Below are positions 11,376-23,274 of a DNA stretch of 64,000 nucleotides, one piece after another; position 1 is the stretch's first letter, and each line of letters opens with the position of its first letter. A model generated the notes under the pieces. It did no database searches. It saw nothing but the letters and a program-made list of their open reading frames with translations, and had not been told where the DNA came from. This stretch comes from Dipteris shenzhenensis (lineage: Eukaryota > Polypodiophyta > Polypodiopsida > Gleicheniales). Location: the NCBI GenBank assembly GCA_047967505.1, contig CM106539.1; one strand, 5' to 3'. Made by a program: the position numbers and the translations under genes.

Positions 11376-11699
11376 ATGGATGTGATACATGGCTTAGCTT
11401 GCTTTAATAGATGGTGCTGACGTAAGGCTTTTGCTATGGTGGACCAGGGTATGCTTTTTCTATGGTGGCACATGGTATTAGTAAAGAGGATAGTGGTGAG
11501 TGGGGTCAAGCCATCACATGTAGAGATAAGGTGAGGTATGGATGTGATACATGGCTTAGCTTGCTTTAATAGATGGTGCTGACGTAAGGCTTTTGCTATG
11601 GTTGACTAGGGTATGCTTTTGCTATGGTGGCACAGGGTATTAGTAAAGAGGATAGTGGTGAGTGGGGTCAAGCCATCACATGTAGAGATAAGGGGAGGT
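11376..11699. repeat. 162-bp tandem duplication
   Basis: Two adjacent copies (11376-11537 and 11538-11699) differing by a few substitutions. Each begins atggatgtgatacatggc and ends tagagataaggKgaggt. No coding content is seen. It lies in the large intron. Confidence 0.9.
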
Positions 11700-12689
11700 A
11701 TTGTTGACCATGCAAATTATCATGGGTAGCGGCTTGCAAGCTTTGAATACAGAGTAGTAGCATTCTTAGATTACTTAGCAGATCTGATCACTCGTGCATC
11801 TTGTTGGGGTACAATTGCATCTCCTTGCCCTTTTCTTCTGGGCTGAAACAGACAGAGATAAAGATTCCAGGGCCAGCTTTTATAATTGTTCTGAAGGCAA
11901 CTTTAGTACACACACCACTTGAAGGAATGAAATGTTATTGAACCCCTCCATTGTCTGGTTGGCACCTCATTACAGGGCTCACATTCCTGCATCAGGCAAT
12001 CATGCATGCAAAATGGTTAATCCAACTTTAGTGCACACATCACTAGCAATTATCTCGAGGGTTACTTTTCACCTGCAATCACTTTTTGCTGTATTAAAAT
12101 GATGTATCTGGTCCCATGGGTCATGTTTGGCCTTTGTGGAATGTTAAAATAATATCCTCTCTCTTAGCCCCTCAGCCCCACAGTCCACCCCCCAGCCCCT
12201 CAGCCCTCACGTCAGCCCATTTGCCCCTTCCCTCAGCCCTGCCCCATTCCAGCCTGATGCGACCCCTCAGCGAGTGTCACGGGGACATGAAAAGTGATGT
12301 AAATTTAATGTAACTCAACCCCGGGGTTAACCGTGGTTAAGTCTAGTCATAGTTTGGCCGTGAGGGACTGGCTAGAGGAAGTGCAGACTTCTTAGAAGTC
12401 CCTAGGGGCAATTTCTAAGTGCACCCACTAGGTCCTAGGGGTAGGGCATAGGCATTTAAGAGGGGCTATAAATTTGGGCCCAAGGACAACCAATGTTGTC
12501 CTTGGTATGGTGGTTAGGACAATAATGAAGGGTCAAGTGGCATGCATGCAAATGCATGTGCTCCCCTCAACCTACCATCTCTCTCCCTCACCCTCTTGAA
12601 GCATTCCAAGGTCTGCAGAAGGAGCTTGGAGCAGAATTCCATGCTAGTTGCACTGTTTGCTTGCTCCTTTGCTGTTGGCTGTTCTCCAT
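11700..12689. other. no gene recognised; C-rich stretch at 12160-12260
   Basis: Unique intronic sequence. From 12160 to about 12260 there is an irregular cccctcagcc-type C-rich array, and 12308-12330 holds a cccggggttaac segment. Weak coding just before 12689 may belong to the N-terminal side of the hAT relic. Confidence 0.4.
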
Positions 12690-13077
12690 CACGCTTTTGC
12701 TGGCTTCTACGTCCTTTTTTGCTGTTGCACTCAGGTTGAGGTTGCAGGCATGCATCCCAAGGCTGTTGTACGCTTTTGTGGCAAGAGCTGGCCTTGGTTT
12801 CAAAATGTCCAGTTATGATGCCATCCATAATCACATGTTGGATGCCTACTACAATAGGATGAAAGACGTGATTGAGCAAGTTGTTTACGATGGTATTGTG
12901 CTTGCACCATTATAAACTGACGGGTGGAAGAACGTTACCAACAGGCCCTTGATCAATGTCATGGTTGTAAGATTCAAAGGCGAGGCCTTCAATTAATCTA
13001 TTGATATGACCGGTGAATCCAAGACCAACGAATTCGTTGCCGAGAAGTTAACTAGAGAAATTGAAGATGTTAGATAG
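12690..13077 (+). pseudogene. hAT-type transposase relic (DUF659 domain)
   Basis: Reads FVARAGLGFKMSSYDAIHNH, then YNRMKDVIEQVVYDG, a stop, TDGWKNVTNRPLINVMVV, another stop, then SIDMTGESKTNEFVAEKL. The series DGW...RPLIN..V...(S/A)-x-D-x-(S/T)-GE-x-K...FVAE is the DUF659 signature of plant hAT-family transposases. Two in-frame stops (near 12913 and 12994) and the missing C-terminal dimerisation region make it a decayed fragment. No terminal inverted repeats were identified. Confidence 0.7.
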
Positions 13078-14104
13078 GCTGCACGGACAGTCCGTACAGC
13101 TGTACGGATTTATGACACGACTTTCGAGGTGATTGTACGGAGTGCTGGGCATGGATCTCGAGGTGATCGCAGCAAGACACAGATCCCGAGGTAGATCATC
13201 CTTTATGTACGGATTCTCCTTGCCATTCGGGGCAGATCTGTGGATCCTAGTCTCTCCAGCTCTTTTCTTGCCTTCCTTCCGTCTTCTATCTGTTCTCTCT
13301 CTCTTCTCCGGGAGGCAGGAAGACACCTGCACCCTGCTGGGAGCCTGGATAGGGGATAGGTGCGAGGACTGAGGTCGCCCCTTTGCCACGGACAGTGGGT
13401 ATTTGGTTATTGTCTTTCATTTGATTGCTATTTCTTATTTTGAATTTATCTGCAGTGTATTTCTTGTGCTTTGAGTCCTTTCTCACAAGCTTAAGCAAGC
13501 ACTCAGAAGCAAAGGGTGTGCCTAGGGAAAGGCCAGAGGGCCAATGTGATGCAGGTGAATGCCTTGAGGCTGCTTTTAGCATAGTTTGCTTGTGGTTTGG
13601 ATGCTTGGATGCCTTTCAGTTGGGTCAGGTCAGAAGTGGATGCCTAAGATTGCCTTGCTAGTTGGATTCTAGTGGTGCAGTGTGGAATAGATGCCCAGAA
13701 GTTAGTCAGAGGATTTGCAGAGAGGAACGGGTGAGCCCGTGGTGTAAAGCATATTCATTCAGAAGCATTAAATAAATACCGAAAGGGGCACCAAGGCATT
13801 TGGGGCCAGTGGGTGTATTGTTTTCACTGAGCAGGGGCATTCTAGCCTCCCCATTGTTGTTTTTGTTGTTGAAGTTCATTTCTAAGCATTGTTAAGTGGT
13901 TGAAGTGATTGAAGCTTGCATTGTGGCTATTTATGAGGTTTATGACTGAGTAGACGAGGATTACTGCCCTTTAGTTTGTTGAAGGCCGGTTACAGTGGTT
14001 CCATTGCTGGGATCATCACCATCTTTCTACAGAGGTGAGCCTTGGTAGTGTTGGGTGAAGGAAACCTTCATTGCATTTTTGCTTCAGCCATAAACTCAGC
14101 AAGC
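13078..14104. other. no gene recognised
   Basis: Intronic sequence. 13078-13140 has several GTACGG/CCGTAC words like those at 20330-20480. The rest shows no coding or repeat structure I can name. It may include the leader of the gypsy element whose gag starts at 14105. Confidence 0.4.
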
Positions 14105-15392
14105 ATGTCACACCGTGAGAGGTCGTTGACCATCTCAGAGCAGGAGGGTTAAGAGGAAGATAGGGCATCAGAGAGCTTTGAGGAGGAGCATAGTATCAAT
14201 GAGGGTGACCAGGAGCAGGACAATGGGAAACAGCCTGATCCTCCTGAGCATGCCGCTGAGGACTCACAGGATGAGGTAGATGAGGCTGAGGAGCTTGATC
14301 CCAATGCCCTTTTGCAGTTGCGAATGTAAAGTGCAGTGGGAGCCCTGTCTCAATTGCAGCAGACTTCCATGGAGATTATGCAAGCTCCTCCTAGCAATAT
14401 TGGTCCTCGTGGAAGCAAAAAGATGAAACAGAAGAAGCATAAGAAGACTCACAGGCACAGTCCATCAGGCGAACAGCCACAAGTGATGCCCTCAGTTGCC
14501 CTTGGAATGGGTAATTGCAATAATTTTCACTCATTGAATCAGGGACAGCAAGTTTTTTCGCATACTATGATGCATCCAGGGTACTTTGGAGGGGGTTCAG
14601 TGTTCCAAGCAATGGTGGGAAAGCCCATAGAAGGACTTGTAATGCCAGGCAGTTTTGTGTGCAGCATGCAGCCCGGAATGCAGAATTTCCAGCAGCATAT
14701 GATGGGAGGAATGCCCCCTGCTAATGCCAAGATGATGTATGCAAATCTTGGGATGCAGCCCGGTATGCAAACATGGATGCCTGGAATTATGGGCAATACT
14801 TGGAATATGCCACAGACACAGGGAGTGAGACCCGAAATGTTTAACCCCACCATGGGTAAGGGTGGTATGGCTGAAAATGTGGGAGCAATGATGGCTCCGC
14901 CCTTTTTACAGCGCCCCAAATCTGACCCCAAAAGGCAAGCTGAAAGATTATAAGGAGGTAGGGGCAGCTATTAAGTTTGAAACTTTCAATGGGATGCAGG
15001 ACAGATTGAAGGCTTTACACTTCATGGAGTCTTCCAAAGTTCGAAAGGCAGCCACGTTCTTGAAGGGCAATGCACTCCAATGGTGGACCAATTTCAGAGC
15101 ACCTACCACCTGGGTTGAATTCAAACAGGTGTTCTCAGTTGCATGGTTAAGCACCACTTTCGAGGTAGATATCATGACCGCTTGGTACAAGCTAGATGTG
15201 GCAAATTGCAGTATCTTGGAAGAATATAATACAAAGTTTTGGGAAGCCTTGCTGCCAATGAATTCTTACAGACATGTACTGTTGGCCGAGCAAATTGAAA
15301 GGTATTGCTGCGGGCTGCCAAAGGAGATTTGTGACTACGGGCTGATCATGAAGAAGCAAGTCAGCAGGCACATCGCCATGGAAAGGCTTTAG
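14105..15392 (+). pseudogene. Ty3-gypsy gag, plus strand
   Basis: From the ATG at 14105 (MSHRERSLTISEQEG) the frame is acidic at first (ESFEEEHSINEGDQEQD) and broken by stops. It then gives a Met/Gly/Gln-rich linker (14336-14953), and after a frame change near 14925 the capsid core FETFNGMQDRLKALHFMES, KVRKAATFLKGNALQWW, FKQVF, LEEYNTKFWEA and GLPKEI up to 15392. This is a Retrotrans_gag domain, shortened relative to relatives. The CCHC and pol expected next are absent here but are present downstream in opposite orientation (15425-18790). Confidence 0.75.
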
Positions 15393-15424
15393 TAAACTCA
15401 CATGAAAGGCATTGTGTATCGTCT

Positions 15425-18400
15425 AATTTCCAGGTAGCTTCAGCATGTAAGCTACATCATTAATCCTGTCAAAAACCTGAAAAGGACCATAGTACCTCAT
15501 CTTCAGCTTTGTGTACACTTTGTCCTTGGCTTTCTGGAAACGCAACAACACCCAATCGCCCTCTTTCAAGAGTAGCTCACGGGAATGTTTATTTGCTGCC
15601 CGTTTGTGTTCTCCTCGCTTTTTTGGAGGGCTGTTTTGACCTTCTGGTAGGCAACATCCAGACTTTCCACAAATCTATTCGCTTCAAAAATCTTCTCTTT
15701 TGTATGCAGAATGGTAGGTACCTTCCCTTCTCCTGCCACAATCTCGAAGGGTGCTTTCCTTGTAGATGAATGTACAATGTTGTTGTACGCAAATTCAACA
15801 AATGGCATCCCATTTCGATTGCTGATTCGAAACATAACACTTGAGAAGATCAAGGGTAGTGGAGTTGGCTTCTTCTAACTGTCCATCATATTCAAGATGG
15901 AAAGAGTGAGAAATTCAGCATGGTACCAATATTCTAGAAGATACCTCTCCAGAAAAGACTTGTCATCCGCGGGTGTCGATCATTGTCAATCGATTGAGGC
16001 ATCTTGTGATGTTTGAACACATGAGACATAAAAAGTCTCACCATCTGGTCTGCTATGATCTTCTTCCATACTGGAATAAAGTGGCCTTGCTTTGTGAATT
16101 TGCAAATATGGTCCATACCCCGTCATGTCCCGATGATGTACGTGGAAGATCGAAGATGAAATCCATGGCAATGCTTTGCCAGGGTCGATCGAGAATGGGT
16201 AAAGGGTGCAACAGTCTAGCCGGCTTATGTCAGTCATATTGTACCCTCTAGCAGGTGATACATGTCTTGACATATGCCTCGACATCCTTCCTCAATGCTG
16301 GCCAAAAGAAATAATGCTCCACAGCTTTGATGGTGGCATCAATGCCTTTGTGTCCTGCATGGGGTGGGGCATGACTCTCTGTCAAAACTTTTGGCCTCAA
16401 CTGGTGTGTGACACATAATATGCCATGCATCATCAGAAAAACCTCCTTGAGAGTATAGTGCTAATGCCTCTGGCCATCGACCAACTGATCATAAATCAGT
16501 GCAAAATCAGTATCATTGGCATATTGATCCTTCATGGCATCAAGCTCATCATGATATGCAATGGTAATGGCTGAAACTTGCGGCTTAACAGACACTGCAG
16601 CTAGGGTGGGCTTTTGGGAAAGTGCATCTGCAACTACATTTTTCTTTCTAGGCACATGCACAATCTGAAAATGAAACATAGAAAGAAAGTTGGCGCACCT
16701 CATGTGCTTCTCGGACAGCTTTCTCATACCGCAAGGATTGGTGATCGGTCTGAACATAAAAATCAGCATCTACAAGATAATGATTCCAGGTTGAAAGAGC
16801 AAGTATGATAGCCAACATCTCTTTCTCGTAGATGACAAAATTCATTTCAGCGTCCTAGAGCACTCTACTCTCATATGCCACCACTCTACCGCCTTGCATA
16901 AGTACCTCACCAATGCTGTTCCCACATGCATCAGCTTAGACAGTGAAAGGCTTGCGAAGATCGGGTAGTATGATAACAGGATTGGAGCAGAGCGTCTCCT
17001 TCAGCTTCTCAAAAGCTACAATCTCTTTGGTACCCCATCTGAAAGTGACCCCTTTCTTCTGCAAGGCATGGAGCTGTGATGCAATCTCTGCAAAATATCG
17101 GATAAATCTCTTGTAGTACAAGCACAAGCCCAGAAAGCTACATACTTCATGAATGTTCTTCAGGTGTGGCCAATTCCTGATAGCCTCTACTTTGGTGGGG
17201 TCCATCCGGACTCCATCGTTGGAAACAATGTGCTCGAGAAAATGGATCTCATGCATGAAAAATTCACTTTTCTTGGCATTGACAAGCAACTTATGCTTGC
17301 GTAGCTCCTCAAAAACAATTGCCAGGTGCTTCTTATGTTCAGCCTCATCCTGAGAGAACACGATGATATCATTAAAGAAAGTGCCAACAAAGGCTCGGTG
17401 TTCTCAAGAAATCTTGTCCATCATTCTATTAAAGGTGGCAGGTACATTCATTAACCCAAATGGCATGACAAGAAACTCATACAGACCAAATGTGGTAGGG
17501 AATGCTGTTTTGTGCACATCCTTTGGCTGAATTCTGATCTGGTGATAACCAGTCTTCATATCAATGCGGTTGAACATTCCAGATCCCTGTAACCTATCCA
17601 AAATATCATTTATCCTAGGTATATGGAATTTGTTCTTAATTGTAATTTTATTGAGGGCTCGGTAGTCAATGCACATCCGCCAAGACCCATCCTTCTTCTG
17701 AACCAAAAGCACAGGTGAGCAATAGGGTAAAGAGCTGGGCTGAATCAGCCCCTTCTCGTGCAGGTCCTTGACCTGGTTCATAATTTCCTCTTGCTGGGCT
17801 GCACTAACCCTGTAAGGAGGTCTGTTAGGTTGGCTGCTACCAGGGATTATGTCTATTTGTATGGTCTTCTGGTCTTTCAGGGGGCAACGAATGTGGAAGA
17901 GAGTCATAAAAACACTCCTTAAACTGAAAAAGAAAATCTGTCTGCTGCTTTTCCAGCTTAGAGAAATGAGACTTTTCTTCTACTGAGACTGCTTTTCAAA
18001 TGCAAACACTAAGTACGCTGAAAGGTGTTTTTTCATTACATTGCCAATGGCAGAAGCAGATACAACATGAATAGATCCTCCCTTCAGCTTAGCATCTAGA
18101 ACATGTGTTTTGCCATGGTGAGTGATTGTGATAGTTTTATTCTAACAGCCCCAACACGGAAGTGCCAGGGTATTCCTAGTAACACATCACCATTCAGCGG
18201 CATAATGTAGAACTCTTCCGTGTCGATGTAGCTCTGAATGTGCATTCTCAGCTTGCCTATCACTGGAGTAACGGATTGGCTGAGCATTGGGCAAGCCATG
18301 TCCGCATCACACAAGGGACCCATCTCTTCTGCCTTTATTCCCAACTTTCCAGCCAGCTCAGGAAAACTGAAGTTGGATTTGGCTCCTGGATCGAAAAACA

Positions 18401-18790
18401 TCAAAGCTGTTTGGTCTCTTCTTATCTTGCCCCATGCCAGACATAACTCTGTAGCATCCAGATTCTGAACAGCCCCAATCAAATCTGGCATAAAACCAAC
18501 AGTGGGTATGGGCTTCTTATATTTTTGATCATTCCTCTTCTCTTCCTTATGCTCACCTTGCTCAGTAGGAGGGAACTTCCTCTTCTTGTGTGGGCATTTG
18601 AAAGCCCTGTGGCCCTCCTCCTTGCAAATGCAACACTTGTTGGCATCATAAAGGATTTTCTTTTCTTCATCTGACACACATGCACGAGACATTATTCGCC
18701 TTTGTCCTGCAACCAACTTTGCTTTCATAGGCTGCGAGAACTTTCTGAATTTCTAAGGAGATTCCCGCTTGTAGCCCTTTGACTTTGGTG
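15425..18790 (-). pseudogene. Ty3-gypsy gag C-terminus and pol, minus strand, broken
   Basis: Minus-strand order: CCHC knuckle CCICKEEGHRAFKCP (near 18590-18635); protease-like FFDPGAKSNF (DPG instead of D-S/T-G); reverse transcriptase with SWRMCIDYRALNKI, GYHQIRIQPKDVHKTAF and LYEFLVMPFGLMN (17404-17907); FFNDIIVFS, where the catalytic Asp pair is N-D (codon AAT at 17371-17373); RNase H with YEKEMLAIILALSTW and VHVPRKKNVVADALS; integrase HHCC remnants with HAGHKGIDATIKAVEHYFFW; then PFEIVAGEG and YYGPFQVFDRINDVAYMLKLPGN. Many stops and frameshifts. It ends abruptly near 15425, head-to-head with the gag on the other strand. Confidence 0.85.
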
Positions 18791-18805
18791 CCTCCTGGTG
18801 GCTAC

Positions 18806-18823
18806 CTCTCTCTCTCTCTCTCT
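18806..18823. repeat. (CT)n at the 5' junction of LINE A2
   Basis: Pure CT run directly before the truncated LINE A2. Because A2 is on the plus strand, this is (TC)n on its sense strand, as for the minus-strand copies. Confidence 0.9.
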
Positions 18824-18828
18824 AGATC

Positions 18829-20232
18829 GAGATCATGCTAGCAGAGTTTGGAGCTACTCCCCTTGCATTGGATGCAGCGTTTCAGTCGGTCATGTATTTG
18901 CACAGGGTTAGGGAGTTTGGAGACTCAGCAGCAGGCAGAGCTCGGTTGCCATGGTTAGCACTTGCATCTTCTATGGAGTTGGCACGATCTGGGGCCCGAT
19001 ACTGCTGGTACTTCAGACTCACTAGGTGGCTCACATCTCTTGGACTAGACATGGATAGACTGCCTCCCTTCCGATACAGCATAGATGCCCCTCATCTCGA
19101 GTTGACTCGCCACGAGCTTAGCCAGGTCACGAGAGCAGACTTGCTGCAGCTTCATACGTATCGCACTTGGATTTATCCCACGCAGCTTCCGACGAAGATG
19201 GCCACATATCGTGACCACTTCCTTCGGATCTCAGAGGATGGATTTGTCATTCCACCAGGCTATACAGGTATCCACATGTCCCACTCACTGAGGATTGCCC
19301 TTGGCCAGCTTAGAGTCTCTTCGCATCAGCTCAAGATAGAGGCTGGTAGGATGCGACGCATGGAGGATGGACGGCGACCAGGCCGAGAGACCAGGATCTG
19401 CCCTTGTTGCACCATGGGAGAGGTGGAGTCAGAGGAGCACTTCATTTGCAGATGCCCGCTATATTATGAGCTCAGAGGTAGATTCCACTGTCTCTTCACG
19501 GATGGCTTTGGACCTCTCTCACGAGTGATGGACTACGAGGATCAACATTGCCTAGCTCTTTATGTCAGGGAGGCCACTATGCTTCGACGAGACTACCTCA
19601 GAGACCATCAGCACAGACCGGAGCGTGATAGAGCCCAGCCTGATAGAGCTCAGGCACACGCTATACCAGAGGACAGAGACCAGGAGGAGCATGAGGAGGT
19701 CAGAGCTCACACAGGACACATGCCTCCACCCTGTGGATGTACATATGAGATGGTTTGTAGATGCCGCAGGATCTTGTTACATAGGGGACGTACTCGCCGC
19801 TTCATCTCCAGACGATCCAGGACGATGGCAGCTTTTCGGAGGAGACTTACTCATGGAGATCTCGCCCCACCAGCCGCTCACTTCACCTTTGCTCAGATTT
19901 GTACTCTCATAGCAGGAGGCAGAGTCGATGGACAGGATTTCCAGTATTATTTTGGTTCTCAGGCTCCGTGACACCTGGACTTGTATCTTTGCATTGGCAT
20001 ATTGTACTCATCCCCCCATTTTGCACCCAGGGGCGGTTTCCTTGCATCTAGTTTACTTTGTATTTAGGCTCAGATTTGACATTATGTACTTTCACTTGCA
20101 TTGTATTGCGTAGCACTTAGATGATATTCGACGATGCCTCTTCTTTGTGGCACGTTGATTTTGTGCTATCTTGTATGCAGAGTTCTTGATGTCCCATGGG
20201 CCCATTTTGGCCTTTAGTGGACAATAATACAC
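18829..20232 (+). mobile_element. LINE A2, 5'-truncated copy of the A subfamily, inverted relative to the others
   Basis: Nearly identical to 1682-3085 of A1 read on the opposite strand. It starts inside ORF2 at cgagatcatgctagcag and ends with the family 3' structure (GTCCCATGGGCCCATTTTGG...GGAC) and AATAATACAC. It is preceded by (CT)18 and followed by (TTTC)n(TC)n. It is one of only two LINE segments in the window on the plus strand, and it lies beside a gypsy pol that is also reversed relative to its gag. Confidence 0.92.
18835..19971 (+). pseudogene. LINE A2 ORF2, C-terminal 378 codons, open
   Basis: Open from MLAEFGATPLALDAAFQS to YFGSQAP. It covers the region downstream of the reverse transcriptase, including CPCCTMGEVESEEHFICRCP (CCHC) and an Arg-rich tail (CRRILLHRGRTRRFISRRS). 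The open frame shows the intact end of ORF2, which A1 lost to a TAG. Lacking endonuclease and reverse transcriptase, it cannot act on its own. Confidence 0.85.
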
Positions 20233-20266
20233 TTTCTTTCTTTCTTTCTTTCTCTCTCTCTCTCTC
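20233..20266. repeat. (TTTC)n(TC)n tail of LINE A2
   Basis: Four to five TTTC units followed by a TC run, exactly following the LINE 3' end. There is no poly(A). Confidence 0.95.
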
Positions 20267-20560
20267 CTCAGCCCCTCCCGCTCAGCCTCTCCCGCTAACC
20301 CCTCCACTCGGCCTCTCTTTCTCTCCATCCATACCTCCGTACAGCCTCTCTTGTAGCTCTCTGTCCGTACATCCCCTCTTGTACAGCCCGTCCGTACCCC
20401 GTCCGTACCGTACAGCTCGCTCGTACCTCCGTACCACAGCCGTACCTCCGTCCGTCGTCCGTATCACCTCCGTACCTCCCCCAGTCAACACCTCCCGTCT
20501 GTACCTAGTCCTACTCCTCCCTAACCCCGAGTTGGGCTAAACCCCCAACCCAACGCTGGG
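20267..20560. repeat. pyrimidine-rich, GTAC-dense low-complexity tract
   Basis: Degenerate short repeats built from CCGTAC, GTACAG and CCTCCGTACC words, so GTAC palindromes are unusually frequent between about 20335 and 20510. No coding is recognised. Similar words occur at 13078-13140 and 24670-24695. Confidence 0.7.
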
Positions 20561-20689
20561 ATTAGGTTAAGCCAGGGTGTCCAACATACAGCCAATTATG
20601 GACTGGCGTACCCTCTCCTCCAAGTCCCCCTTAACTCCCTCAACTCCGTCAACACCCATCCGGACTCGGTACTCTATAGTTGCAGCCAT

Positions 20690-21330
20690 GACACCCTCTC
20701 CATATGCACGAAATTACCAACAAGAAGGCTCAAAATGACCCATCCTCGGGCAACAAGATCAGATTGCGTAAATACACCAATTGACCCTCTTTATACTGGA
20801 CATCTCGTCTGGATTTATTAGCTTGGCATGTATACAATGCTTGAGCTTTGGCGATGCGGCTTTTCACGGACTCCGTAATCTTTGCCATGGATTCGGTGGT
20901 TTTGTTGGCTTCAAGAGATGGAGACACCATCCAATGAGGTTAATCGCCGTCCAAACGCCACTTCATAAAGTGTGCGACCAATACTAGAAGAATAGGTATC
21001 GTTCAGAATGGCCTGCACAAGCGGGAGAAACTGCTCCCACTTTCCCTGAGCATCATGACAATATGATTTCAAAATATCAAATGCCATACCATTATACTTT
21101 TCCGTCTTGCCGTTCGATTGCGGATGGAAAGCGCTGGACATCTGCAGATTAGTAAAAAAATTATCAAACAAGGCTCGCCAAAAGTTAGACGTAAATTTGG
21201 AGTCCCATACCAATACTTGATAAACAAACGAGCTACATCTTCAACGCTGGCCGTTTGTTTGCAGGGAATGAGCATACAATATTTACTAAAGCGACAAACA
21301 ATAGTAAGCAGGCAGTGAGAGAGCTACGAT
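20690..21330 (-). pseudogene. Ty3-gypsy integrase fragment
   Basis: The minus strand reads WDSKFTSNFWRALFDNF, then QMSSAFHPQSNGKTEKYNG (the FHPQ-x-x-G-x-x-E box of the DDE core, holding the catalytic Glu), then PLVQAILNDTYSSSIGRTLYEV, and downstream ANKSRRDVQYKEGQLVYL, typical of the post-core integrase. The N-terminal zinc domain and the rest of pol are missing or scrambled. It is a different family from the pol at 15425-18790. Confidence 0.75.
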
Positions 21331-21624
21331 TGGAGCTGGCAGAAATAAAGGCCCGACTTCACATCCTGGAAGGGCCTGGTAAGTAGGCAGTAATTGATGA
21401 GGCTGTAAAATCTTGTAAGGATCCCCCCCCCACCTCGTAGCTAGTCTCTACAGTCAAAGATCTTGTTCACGCTGAAGTACAAACTGCTAAGAAGGAAGTG
21501 ATTGTGGAAGTGGACAACAAAGCAAGTAAGTCTGATATTCAAGCAGAGATTAAAGAATGGGACAAAGTGTGGAATACACCAAAAGGGAAAAAATCATACA
21601 AGCCACAAAGGGCTGGAGCAAAGG
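21331..21624 (+). other. open but unrecognised plus-strand coding-like stretch
   Basis: Reads AVRELRLELAEIKARLHILE, then after stops VKDLVHAEVQTAKKEVIVEV and SDIQAEIKEWDKVWNTPKGK. It looks like a charged, possibly coiled-coil segment such as found in retroelement gag or ORF1 proteins. No domain can be named. Confidence 0.3.
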
Positions 21625-21760
21625 GCACGCTAAGGCCCTTGTTGACTACTATGCTGAAATAAAGAGCTAAATAGCTCAAGCAAAATAAAGGGTGAGCTAA
21701 GGCCCTTGCTGACTATGCTGAAATAAAGAGCTAAATAGCTCAAACAAAATCAAGTACAAA
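21625..21760 (-). repeat. LINE 3'-UTR-like fragment with internal ~66-bp duplication
   Basis: The segment ggcccttg-ttgactactatgctgaaat-aaagagctaaatagctcaa occurs twice, at about 21635-21681 and 21701-21742. It resembles the 3' UTRs of LINE F copies (32000 and 37050: ggcc.ttg...actatactaa...agctcaaa), so it is probably a minus-strand LINE remnant. Confidence 0.4.
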
Positions 21761-21942
21761 ACATGTCATATAATATAATATCATATCATATTGTATCATG
21801 TACTATCTGAAGTAGAATGAGAGTGACATGGGTTTTGGCTTCCTCAAAGAGAGAGTAAATGGAGGTGACAGTGTGCAGGAATGCAGAAGCAGGCTGCAGC
21901 ATATTGCTGTATGGCAGCCATATAATTGTACCAATAGCTATG

Positions 21943-22174
21943 TGTTGGAGCATCAATGGAAACAATGGATCATAAACATAACACTTTATTCATGGAGAAT
22001 GCCCAATATATAGGCAAGAGAGTATACATCTTTGACATCATCAATGATCTCAGGATGGAATCCTTAGATCCTATAATCACTCCTTGATTCTCTCAATCAC
22101 ACCCACTCTAGCACACCTACTCTCAAACACTCCTAGCCCTTAGGCACACACCCATACATCAATTTGACTCTACA
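21943..22174 (-). repeat. 3' LTR of the gag-only element
   Basis: 232 bp, TGTTGGAGCATC in plus orientation to ...GACTCTACA. It pairs with 24346-24577; differences include t/g in aacaKaacac and c/t in ataatYac. Confidence 0.93.
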
Positions 22175-22382
22175 TACCCCCCCACAAATTGATGACCCCA
22201 TTCCTCAGTAATAGTACATGGGATGCTCCATGGCCCAGCATCATGTGGCAACACACATGGCCCCAACCTGTGACTCACTCCTAGGACTCTTGGTTTACAA
22301 TTGGAGGATTGGACAATGACTATGTATGGAAATACACATGGGTCCAACAAGGTAAAACCTCAAACAAAGGACTAACAATCAT

Positions 22383-23274
22383 TTAAGGATGGATTATCCA
22401 TGGCAGAGAACCATTATTGATCACACACACAAACAACTTAGAAAACATATGGGTCATCACCCTTATCAAGATTGACTTGGGTGGTAAAAGCAGTGAGAGC
22501 TTTAACATCTTCTGGTTCTTCTTCTTCTTCTTTCTCTGCTTCTTCCACAAGGTTTGTTGAACATTTCTTCTTTGCATAGCACTCTTTCTCAAAATGTCCA
22601 GATTTTCCACAAAAGTTGCACTTCATCTTACTCTTGCTGGTGTATCCCTTGAAGTTGCTTTTGGCCAAATATGCCCCATGTTGTTTGTAGTCACCATGTT
22701 CTTTGTAGTCATTCCTCTGTTTGATTTTTCTTTCCTCTTCCAAGAGGGATGCCTTAATTTCCACTAAACTAATCTTTGGTATATTGGTGAGAGTAGTGAC
22801 AATAGTGCCATATTCCTCAGTTAGGCTTTTGAGTAAGATAGCAATTACAATGTCATCATCAAGATTAAACTTGATGCTAGCTAACTGTGTGAGTATGCTC
22901 TTTATGGAGTTTCAGTGTAAAGAGATGGATTCTCCTCTATCCAATTTCAGATCAAAGAATTTGATGAGCAAGCTAAACTTGGAACACTTTCCCTGTGCTC
23001 CAAAGACAAGCTTAAGATGACTCCATGCAGCATGAGCAGTCTCATAGCTATCAATGTGGTGGATAAAAGAATCACTCAATCCAAGAGCAATTATGGCTAG
23101 TGCCTTTTCATCCTTAGGGAGCCACTAAGCTTCTCCTTCCCTAGTGGATGGTTTCTTTTCTTTTCCATTAGCCACATTCCAGATCCCCTTTTTCATGAGA
23201 ATAAATTTTAGTTTGGTTTGCCAAGTATGAAAACCCTCTCCCTCAAACTTTTCTATCTTGATTTTGGTGGCCAT
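22383..23274 (-). pseudogene. copia-type gag of the gag-only element
   Basis: Starts MATKIKIEKFEGEGFHTW. A capsid-like region follows (SDSFIHHIDSYETAHAAWSH and ILTQLASIKFNLDDDIV), then LVEIKASLLEEERKIKQRND, the CCHC knuckle CNFCGKSGHFEKEC, and a Glu-rich tail EAEKEEEEEPEDV. Two in-frame stops interrupt it (after KPSTREGEA and after ESISLH). Gag packages element RNA. This copy could be mobilised only by Gag and Pol supplied from elsewhere. Confidence 0.85.

Noticed and set aside
14539-14931. Minus-strand 130-codon frame over the gag linker
   Set aside because: Antisense of the Met/Gly/Gln-rich gag linker, open because of composition.
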